A stretch of 64,000 nucleotides of DNA, taken from positions 372,001-436,000 of the forward strand of contig NZ_JAJUXK010000005.1 of the NCBI RefSeq assembly GCF_021390335.1. The letters are read 5' to 3'. The stretch is from Dyadobacter sp. CY343. Its GTDB lineage: Bacteria; Bacteroidota; Bacteroidia; Cytophagales; Spirosomataceae. The notes under the pieces are model-generated. The model saw only the letters and a list, made by a program, of their open reading frames with translations. It did not search any database and had not been told where the DNA came from. Shown here in pieces: positions 26,721 through 33,211 of the stretch (positions are counted from its first letter, which is position 1; every line of letters begins with the position of its first letter). Position numbers and translations under genes: made by a program.

Positions 26721-27683
26721 ATGACTTTCATAGCCAGCGTTGTTGCCCGCGATGGCGTCGCGATTATCGCAGATTCCTTAGTGACGTCTTCAAGGCACGT
26801 CATTGATCTCGAAGATTTTTTAGAATATGTTGAAACTAAGTCCGTGACAGGCTCCAATATCCAATTGGGAGTGGAAGAGCTATACAGCCTGTTTCAGATT
26901 CAGGACTCCTATACAAGAGATTTTGAGGAAAAAATATTCGAATATGATTCATTTACGGCAATTACAACAGCAGGAAATGCGGTTTTGAATGGACAGAGAA
27001 TCACGCAGCTGGTTTCAAGGAAAAAGGCAAGAAACGCTGACATTGCCGGTTTCGAATATTGGACTATTGAGAAAAAGGTCGCTGATTTTTGCTTATTTTT
27101 AGAGGAGGAGATTAAAGAGTTTGTTGAAGCAAATGAATACAGTATCGTCGGGAGCACGGTCTTTATTTTTACTCATTTCGACAGACAAAGATCCGATAGC
27201 ATTATCTTCAAGATCGAAACGGTTGAATGTTCTTCGGAAACATATAAAATGCCGGGATTTACCGCGGTTCCGATTCCTGTCCGTGAATCAGCGAAAATTG
27301 TTTGTGATGGTCAAAACAGAATAAGCAACGGAATCATATATGGCGGGATCGAGACAGTAATTAAATCGGTCAATAAGACAATAGGGTTGCTGATAACCGA
27401 CTATGGATTCGATGGAAGTTTGATTGATGATTCTGCAAAAGGCAAGATTTTCAGGGATTGTGTGGAGCTTATCGACGAGGACATACAACTGAAAAAGCTC
27501 TCAGAACTTAGTTTACAGCAAGCTGTTGATTTAGCCGCGCTCTTGATGAGAATAGAGATTGATTTTCAAAAGTACACGGCGAACATCCCGACGGTGGGCG
27601 GGTTGGTGAAAATAGCAACGATAAATAATGGCGGATTTCGTTTTGTAACCGGACACAGGATCATTCGACCGGCCTGGATGTAG
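26721..27683 (+). CDS. Proteasome/HslV-like Ntn-hydrolase family protein
   Basis: The 320-residue protein starts best at ATG 26721, because Met-Thr-Phe-Ile then gives a mature N-terminal Thr (an ATG three codons upstream, 26712, is possible). The opening MTFIASVVARDGVAIIADS matches the first strands of proteasome beta/HslV subunits. Thr1 is followed by an Asp in the exact position 17 of the mature chain, and a Lys sits at EKIFEYDSFTAITTAGNA, which resembles the Lys33 strand but comes after an insertion of about 37 residues. Later strands (STVFIFTHFDRQRSDSIIFKIE) also fit the fold. No HslU, Mpa or second subunit gene is nearby. The base composition looks somewhat more AT-rich than the neighbours. 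Function and substrate are unknown. Confidence 0.65.
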   Translation: MTFIASVVARDGVAIIADSLVTSSRHVIDLEDFLEYVETKSVTGSNIQLGVEELYSLFQIQDSYTRDFEEKIFEYDSFTAITTAGNAVLNGQRITQLVSRKKARNADIAGFEYWTIEKKVADFCLFLEEEIKEFVEANEYSIVGSTVFIFTHFDRQRSDSIIFKIETVECSSETYKMPGFTAVPIPVRESAKIVCDGQNRISNGIIYGGIETVIKSVNKTIGLLITDYGFDGSLIDDSAKGKIFRDCVELIDEDIQLKKLSELSLQQAVDLAALLMRIEIDFQKYTANIPTVGGLVKIATINNGGFRFVTGHRIIRPAWM

Positions 27684-27698
27684 CTCGGTAAATTCGGT

Positions 27699-27706
27699 TA
27701 TTTTTG
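27699..27706 (+). promoter_or_regulatory. Possible -7 box for the 56-codon gene
   Basis: TATTTTTG matches TAnnTTTG exactly, 53 bp before the ATG at 27760, but no -33 box is visible at the right distance. Confidence 0.35.
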
Positions 27707-27759
27707 TATCGAAAGCCTCTCGGTTAAATCTTTAAAAAAGAACTCAAACTGGTATATTC

Positions 27760-27930
27760 ATGAAACGAGCATTGAAAAGAGATAATCGCTCACAAACCGT
27801 CACCAATGAAGAATTGATCGCTGCTCATGAACTACGTATCCGACAGCGTGAAAAAGGAGCTGCACTGTTAGCAGTGCTTGAGGCGAAATTTAGTGGCAAA
27901 ACGATTGTGTTGAATGGTTTAACGAAATGA
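27760..27930 (+). CDS. Small hypothetical protein (56 aa)
   Basis: An ATG at 27760 opens 56 codons ending at TGA 27930. The product is basic in its first half (MKRALKRDNR) and has one predicted helix rich in Glu, Arg and Ala (NEELIAAHELRIRQREKGAALLAVLEAK). No family is recognised. Support is limited to a -7-like box upstream and a 7-bp inverted repeat (GGGTGCG/CGCACCC, 27945-27971) after the stop. It could be a chance frame. Confidence 0.4.
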   Translation: MKRALKRDNRSQTVTNEELIAAHELRIRQREKGAALLAVLEAKFSGKTIVLNGLTK

Positions 27931-28119
27931 TCCAGGCATATTGCGGGTGCGTGGTTAAGGCCGCCGCACCCCATTTAAGGTAAGTGCACACCCACACAGT
28001 TTCCCGATCGGAAAGGTCATATTGGGATAGCAGTTCCGCGGCATCTCAGCTTGTATTGCAATGCTGATTTGCGGGTGGCATGATGTTTATCCATTTAGTC
28101 CGAAAAATACTCCACGACT

Positions 28120-28470
28120 ATGAAAAGCCTTGCCGATACAACCGAGCTACTCGATAATACTACCACGACGCTGATGGGTAGCGAAGAAACCCTGACCCCG
28201 GAAATTGGTATTGATCTGATTGATCAATGGATGGTGCCGCTTTCGGAAAGTGAAAATACCCAACCCATCGCCGAAGAGCTGCGGAAACTGAAAGCGTTAC
28301 TAGGTACTGATCCGGCAGATTCTACGGGAATTGTTAAGCAAATGGGGGTAATAGCTGCCAAAGTTTTGCTTATTGCACCTGATATCGGCGCGGAAGGCGA
28401 AATGCCGTCATTGCTGGCTGGACTCGCGGCAGCGCTGCGTCTGGGAACGAGCGATACGGATACGGAATAG
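28120..28470 (+). CDS. Hypothetical acidic protein (116 aa)
   Basis: This small, acidic, probably cytoplasmic protein has no signal peptide or membrane segment. It has a Thr-rich N-terminus (LLDNTTTTLMGSEETLTPE), helical middle segments (EELRKLKALLG) and an Ala/Leu-rich C-terminal helix (LLAGLAAALRLG). I do not recognise the family. It precedes the transaldolase gene by 70 bp on the same strand, and both ends of the frame look gene-like (ATG, stop just after the last helix). No key residue suggests an enzyme. Confidence 0.6.
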   Translation: MKSLADTTELLDNTTTTLMGSEETLTPEIGIDLIDQWMVPLSESENTQPIAEELRKLKALLGTDPADSTGIVKQMGVIAAKVLLIAPDIGAEGEMPSLLAGLAAALRLGTSDTDTE

Positions 28471-28540
28471 CTATCTATTTGCCATTCATTCATATAAACG
28501 CGCCTACCGGTGCACTTCTTAAATATTAAAATACACAGTT

Positions 28541-29632
28541 ATGGCTACCAGTAAAGTAAAACAAATACACGATTTCGGACAGAGTATCTGGCTGGATTTT
28601 ATAGATCGCAAAGTTATTGCTTCGGGAGAACTGAAAAAGCTGGTCGAAGAAGACGGCGTGCGCGGCGTGACTTCCAATCCGGCTATTTTTGAAAAGGCGA
28701 TCAGCAGCAGTTCTGATTACAACGCGGACATTGCAGAATTAGCTAAAAGTGATAAAACCAACGAGGAAATATTCTTTGGTCTCGCCGTAGCAGATATTAA
28801 GCTGGCATGTGACCTACTTTGGCCAGTTTATAATGAAGAAGATGTAGTGGGTGCCGACGGATATGTGAGTCTGGAAGTGTCTCCGTTCCTGGCACTTGAT
28901 ACCCAAGGTACTATCAGTCAGGCGCGCCAGCTATGGGATGCGGTGGATAAGGATAATGTGATGATCAAAATTCCGGGAACCGAACCGGGACTTCCTGCGA
29001 TCCAGACGGCGATCAGCGAGGGTATTAATATCAATGTTACATTACTTTTTGGCCTGGACCGTTACGAAGCGGTGACAGAAGCGTATATCTCGGGATTGGA
29101 GCAACGGGCAGCGCAGGGCTTGCCGGTTAATCATGTTTCTTCCGTAGCCAGTTTCTTCTTGAGCCGCATTGACATTCTGGTGGATCCGATGCTGGACGAG
29201 AAAGGTGTGGGAGAAATGAAAGGAGAGGTTGCAATTGCCTCGGCGAAACTGGCTTACCAGATCTACAAACGCGTTTTCAGTTCAGACCGCTGGAAAAAGT
29301 TGGAAGAAAAAGGAGCGGTGCCGCAACGTTTGCTGTGGGCGAGTACCAGTAACAAAAATCCTGCATTCAAAGATACCAGGTACGTTGAGGCGTTGATTGG
29401 CCCAAATACTGTGAATACAATTCCACTGGAAACACTCGAAGCATACCGCGACCACGGTGATCCGGCCAGTCGATTGGAAGACGATCTGGAAGCTGCTACG
29501 CAGACCATGGAAAAAGTGCGCGAAGCGGGAATCGATATGGATGCGATCACAAAACAGCTGGAAGAAGAAGGTATTGAAAAATTCAACAAACCGTTCCAGA
29601 AACTGCTGGATGCCATTGAGCAACAGAAATAG
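28541..29632 (+). CDS. tal: Transaldolase
   Basis: This 363-residue TIM-barrel enzyme of the non-oxidative pentose phosphate pathway transfers a dihydroxyacetone unit between sedoheptulose 7-phosphate and glyceraldehyde 3-phosphate. Marks are GVTSNPAIFEKAIS near the N-terminus, the Schiff-base Lys in MIKIPGT, INVTLLFGLDRYEAV and SVASFFLSRID. The length fits the longer bacterial transaldolase type (about 360-380 residues). It lies amid sugar-related and glycolytic genes (GAPDH 1.5 kb downstream). A small gene follows after 31 bp and may be co-transcribed. Confidence 0.93.
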   Translation: MATSKVKQIHDFGQSIWLDFIDRKVIASGELKKLVEEDGVRGVTSNPAIFEKAISSSSDYNADIAELAKSDKTNEEIFFGLAVADIKLACDLLWPVYNEEDVVGADGYVSLEVSPFLALDTQGTISQARQLWDAVDKDNVMIKIPGTEPGLPAIQTAISEGININVTLLFGLDRYEAVTEAYISGLEQRAAQGLPVNHVSSVASFFLSRIDILVDPMLDEKGVGEMKGEVAIASAKLAYQIYKRVFSSDRWKKLEEKGAVPQRLLWASTSNKNPAFKDTRYVEALIGPNTVNTIPLETLEAYRDHGDPASRLEDDLEAATQTMEKVREAGIDMDAITKQLEEEGIEKFNKPFQKLLDAIEQQK

Positions 29633-29663
29633 TGCCTGGTCGATTTTTATAAAATGAAAAAAT

Positions 29664-30143
29664 ATGGAAACCATTCATTCTCGGCCTGATTTGGAGCAGG
29701 AAAAAAATACGGATCACGCGGAGAAGGATGCGGCTTTGCTGGAATTCATGACAGAATTCCGGCAAAGCCAATCTTCCATGGAGGAATTGCAACACACGAT
29801 GGAAAAATATCCCGGGCTGCTTTCTGGCGAACATTATTGGCGTACTATCTCCAAAAATGGCCAGGATTTCAGCGCATCGGCCGAGGTTGACGAACTGCAA
29901 AACCAGGTGATCGCTTTTTCTTCTATTTCAAACGCAAGTGAAATACTCTGTGCGATCAATCTGCATCAGGGGGAACACATTCCGGTGTACGTGACGCTGG
30001 ACGATAACCTGCACCCAAGCGGGTCGAAAATGTATTGTTTGTACGCTTCTGCTAATTCACCTGCGGAACTGAATGTGGAAGACAGGAATGGAAAAGCAGT
30101 AAGGCTGACAATTCCGCCGCGGGCTTTGGTGATCTACGGTTGA
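29664..30143 (+). CDS. Hypothetical protein, C-terminal half resembling an amylase-type beta domain
   Basis: This 159-residue soluble protein has a charged helical N-terminus (about 1-65: DAALLEFMTEFRQSQSSMEE). The beta-rich C-terminus (about 95-159) runs from SEILCAINLHQ to IPPRALVIYG and looks like the all-beta C-terminal domain that ends many GH13 enzymes. That resemblance is weak and made by eye; there is no catalytic domain. The position 31 bp after transaldolase and before an AraC-type regulator suggests a role in sugar metabolism, unproven. Confidence 0.55.
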   Translation: METIHSRPDLEQEKNTDHAEKDAALLEFMTEFRQSQSSMEELQHTMEKYPGLLSGEHYWRTISKNGQDFSASAEVDELQNQVIAFSSISNASEILCAINLHQGEHIPVYVTLDDNLHPSGSKMYCLYASANSPAELNVEDRNGKAVRLTIPPRALVIYG

Positions 30144-30183
30144 AAATCCACTGTTGTTGCTATTTTTGAAAGAAAAACAACAG
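30139..30183 (+). promoter_or_regulatory. Promoter of an araC-type gene framed by an 8-bp inverted repeat
   Basis: GTTG (30139-30142), 18-bp spacer, TATTTTTG (30161-30168) gives a good Bacteroidota promoter, with the ATG at 30185. The -7 box is flanked by a perfect inverted repeat, CTGTTGTT (30151-30158) and AACAACAG (30176-30183), centre-to-centre 25 bp. This could be an operator for autoregulation (inference). Confidence 0.6.
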
Positions 30184-30184
30184 C

Positions 30185-31024
30185 ATGGTTTTTGAGAATT
30201 CCAACGAAATCCTCAGTCTTTACGAGCTTAATGCAAGCAATGCCCACATCGTAACCGAGGTACGCGATACGGATATGACCTTTATCTGGAATGTAGCCGA
30301 TCGCATGGACATTACGATTGACAAGGTTCCATTTCAGCTCGCGAAAAACCAGATCATTTTCCTGACCGAATTTCATCGGATCGATCAGGTTAAAATACAG
30401 GCTGCCAGAATGGTGAGATTTAACCAGCCTTTCTATTGTGTCGTCAACCATGATAACGAAGTAGGCAGTAAGGGGCTTTTGTTCTTTGGTGCGACGGGCG
30501 TGCCGATCATCACTGTGGACGAAAGCAGGATCCGCGACTTTGAGTTGTCCTGGGAAATTATGCTTTCCGAAATCTCCAAAAATGAAATATTGCAGCAGGA
30601 TATGTTGCAGGCAATGTTGAAGCGTATGCTGATCCTCTCGGTCAGGATATTGCGACAATCAAATAATCTTAGTAAACTTGATAAGACGCAAAGTGAAGTT
30701 GTGAGAGAGTTTAACTATTTGGTAGATAAGCATTTCGCTACCCATCACAACGTGGCTTTTTACGCGTCTCAACTCAACAAATCTCCGAAAACGCTGTCCA
30801 ACCTTTTCTCGCTGATGTCAACACGCACGCCGCTGAATATCATTCACGACAGGATCATGATCCATGCGCGCCGGCAGATCAATTACAGCAATTTGTCGAT
30901 CAAGGAAATTGCGTACGAGCTGGGTTACGACGATATTCAAACGTTCAGCCGCTTTTTCAAGAGTAAAGAAGGCGTGTCGCCCGGGCATTATAGGGAAAAA
31001 TCCGAGCAGCCGGTGCTGGAATAG
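30185..31024 (+). CDS. AraC-family transcriptional regulator
   Basis: This 279-residue protein has an N-terminal sensor half that looks cupin-like but lacks the usual His cluster (IDKVPFQLAKNQIIFLTEFHRID, about 47-69). Its C-terminal double helix-turn-helix contains HNVAFYASQLNKSPKTLSNL and LSIKEIAYELGYDDIQTFSRFFK, ending GVSPGHYR. The target genes are not evident; transaldolase and GAPDH flank it. The short leader and the inverted repeat around its promoter suggest self-control. Confidence 0.88.
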   Translation: MVFENSNEILSLYELNASNAHIVTEVRDTDMTFIWNVADRMDITIDKVPFQLAKNQIIFLTEFHRIDQVKIQAARMVRFNQPFYCVVNHDNEVGSKGLLFFGATGVPIITVDESRIRDFELSWEIMLSEISKNEILQQDMLQAMLKRMLILSVRILRQSNNLSKLDKTQSEVVREFNYLVDKHFATHHNVAFYASQLNKSPKTLSNLFSLMSTRTPLNIIHDRIMIHARRQINYSNLSIKEIAYELGYDDIQTFSRFFKSKEGVSPGHYREKSEQPVLE

Positions 31025-31132
31025 GGAAAAATTGCCAACAGGACGGGAATTGTTGCCTAACAAAGACATTTATGAATGATGCAATTTTGAGTCATGGAAA
31101 TCAACGGGATTTCTTCACTCAAACATAGTATC

Positions 31133-32116
31133 ATGAAAAAAATAGCAATTAATGGTTTTGGCCGCATCGGACGCGCCGCATTGAAAGTCATTTTTGAAAA
31201 CAATGACCTGGAACTGGTAGGTGTCAATGATTTGATGAGCATCGAGAATGCCGCCTATCTGCTCAAATACGATAGCAATTATGGTAAGTATGAAAAGGAG
31301 ATAAAAGTAGAGGGCGATTCGCTCGTCATAGACGGCAAATCGGTGAAGTACCATAGCATCCGTGAAATTGAAAATCTGCCCTGGAAAGCTCTGGGAGTGG
31401 ATGTAGTGATAGAAAGTACAGGTTTTTTTACCAATCATGCCGACGCAGAAAAGCACATCAGTTCGGGTGCGAAGTTCGTCGTGATCTCCGGCCCGACCAA
31501 AGACACGCCAACGGTCGTGCACGGTGTTAATACCGAAGACGGCAAGGTTTCTATCTTCTCCTGCGCGAGCTGTACTACCAACAGTATCAGTCCGGTTATC
31601 GAGATCCTGGGCCGCAGACTTGGTATTAAAAAGGCTATTTTAAATACCACACACGCATATACTGCCTCTCAAACACTGGTTGACGCGCCTTCAAAAAGGG
31701 AACCGCGCATGGGCCGGGCTGCCGGGATGAACCTCGCGCCAGCAGCTACGGGAGCAGCTATTGCGACGACCAAGGCACTGCCGCAATATGCCGGCAAGTT
31801 CGACGGGATCGCTGTTCGGGTTCCGGTGTCGGTGGGTTCGATTTCAGACATTACGTTTATTGCCGAACGTCCTACGACCGTCGAGGAGATTAATCAGATA
31901 CTGACCGAAGAAGCTGCGACTGCGCGGTATGAAAAAGTGGTTGCCGTGACCGACGAGCCGCTTGTATCCACCGATATCGTCAAAAGTCCTTTCGCGGCGA
32001 CCGTAGACCTGGAAATGACGCGGGTTGTTGACGGGGACCTGGTGAAAGTGATGGCGTGGTACGACAACGAATGGGGCTTTACCAATCAAATGATCAGACA
32101 GATCCAGTCGCTGTAA
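31133..32116 (+). CDS. gap: Glyceraldehyde-3-phosphate dehydrogenase, type I
   Basis: The 327-residue cytoplasmic glycolytic enzyme oxidises glyceraldehyde 3-phosphate with NAD. Start ATG 31133 (MKKIAINGFGRIGR); an upstream in-frame ATG at 31094 would add 13 residues ahead of the Rossmann strand. Key residues: NGFGRIGR (7-14), VNDL with Asp33 (NAD preference), catalytic Cys147 in SCASCTTNS and the His in NTTHAYTASQ. The C-terminal WYDNEWGFTNQMI is standard. It is followed after 34 bp by a flavin-reductase-like gene on the same strand. Confidence 0.95.
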   Translation: MKKIAINGFGRIGRAALKVIFENNDLELVGVNDLMSIENAAYLLKYDSNYGKYEKEIKVEGDSLVIDGKSVKYHSIREIENLPWKALGVDVVIESTGFFTNHADAEKHISSGAKFVVISGPTKDTPTVVHGVNTEDGKVSIFSCASCTTNSISPVIEILGRRLGIKKAILNTTHAYTASQTLVDAPSKREPRMGRAAGMNLAPAATGAAIATTKALPQYAGKFDGIAVRVPVSVGSISDITFIAERPTTVEEINQILTEEAATARYEKVVAVTDEPLVSTDIVKSPFAATVDLEMTRVVDGDLVKVMAWYDNEWGFTNQMIRQIQSL

Positions 32117-32150
32117 GTGTCCTATCCAGCCTTTATTAAATATTATTATC

Positions 32151-32762
32151 ATGAATTACTCAAAGCTTGCATTTACCGACGGAATTAAGTCGATCCAGCA
32201 GAGAATGGGCAGCCGCAATACTTACGAGCGGATGGAGGAAATGAGTTTCAGAGAAGGTCTTACGGCTGTTGAAACTGATTTCATCGGTCAAATGGATAGC
32301 TTTTATCTGGCTTCGTACGGGGAGAATACCTTCCCGTACATCCAGCATCGGGGCGGGCCGAAAGGTTTTATCAAGGTGATTGATGATGACACGATCGGAA
32401 TTGTTGATTTCAGCGGAAATCGTCAATATATCTCGGTCGGGAATATTGTGAAAAATCCCAAGGTGTCGCTCATTCTGGTTTCATACCCGATGCAGGCCCG
32501 GTTGAAGATATTTGCGGAAGCAGAAATCATGGAGATCAGCGACCACCCTGACCTTTATGAAATCCTTAAACCGGAAGGTTACAGATTCCGGCCCGAAAGG
32601 ATGCTGGTTTTTCATATTAAAGCCTACGACTGGAACTGTCCCCAGCATATTACCCCGAGGTTTACCGAGCAGGAAATGGAGCCAATGCTGCATCAGCAGA
32701 AGGAATATATCAGGAAGCTGGAAGAAGAAGTAGCTTTTCTTAAAGGGAAGATTGCTGGTTGA
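32151..32762 (+). CDS. Pyridoxamine 5'-phosphate oxidase-family protein
   Basis: In this 203-residue protein a split-barrel FMN-binding domain (about 35-160) has the pattern PYIQHRGGPKGFIKVIDDDT, FSGNRQYISVGNIVKNPKVSLI and ARLKIFAEAEI. A C-terminal coiled-coil-like tail (QQKEYIRKLEEEVAFLKGKI) may dimerise. Members bind FMN, haem or F420 and mostly have unknown substrates; this one is unlikely to be the true PdxH because the C-terminal signature is absent. It converges with the response-regulator gene, with no terminator seen in the 42-bp gap. Confidence 0.85.
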   Translation: MNYSKLAFTDGIKSIQQRMGSRNTYERMEEMSFREGLTAVETDFIGQMDSFYLASYGENTFPYIQHRGGPKGFIKVIDDDTIGIVDFSGNRQYISVGNIVKNPKVSLILVSYPMQARLKIFAEAEIMEISDHPDLYEILKPEGYRFRPERMLVFHIKAYDWNCPQHITPRFTEQEMEPMLHQQKEYIRKLEEEVAFLKGKIAG

Positions 32763-32804
32763 CCAGCTATTCATCGTGCCAGACTTACAACACTGATACA
32801 GTTA

Positions 32805-33200
32805 CTACCCATGTATTTGATCCAACGTCTCCCGGCTCAGGGGTTTTGAATAATAGCCGCGCACGAGCGGGTGATTTTCTGCCTGGTCGCGGTCGTCGGG
32901 GTCAATTGAAGAGGATAGGATAAAGATATTGATCTGTGACTTCAATCTTTCGGGCAGTGTTTCGAATTCATTTAAAAACTCCCAGCCACTCATTACCGGC
33001 ATATTGATATCTAAAAATAGGATTATCTCTTTATCAGTTGTGCTGAGAGTAGATTCCTCTTTAAACCATGCAAGCGCTTTTTCAGGGTTTGTAAATAGCT
33101 GAGTTTCGGATTTAGGCGCAAATTTGTCAATGGTATATTTGCAGACCATGTTACTAATCGAATCGTCATCCACGACGACAAAAATGGAAAGTATGCTCAT
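32805..33200 (-). CDS. Single-domain response regulator
   Basis: The 131-residue CheY-like receiver has the acidic cluster VVVDDD (8-13), phospho-acceptor Asp64 in FLDINMPVMSG, a Ser-rich beta-4 end (ILSSS) and Lys in YYSKPL. There is no output domain. It starts 11 bp after the stop of the histidine kinase gene on the same strand, so the two form an operon and this receiver is the natural acceptor of the kinase. Such receiver-only partners are common behind PAS kinases in Bacteroidota. Confidence 0.92.
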   Translation of the reverse strand: MSILSIFVVVDDDSISNMVCKYTIDKFAPKSETQLFTNPEKALAWFKEESTLSTTDKEIILFLDINMPVMSGWEFLNEFETLPERLKSQINIFILSSSIDPDDRDQAENHPLVRGYYSKPLSRETLDQIHG

Positions 33201-33211
33201 AGTATTGGAAG

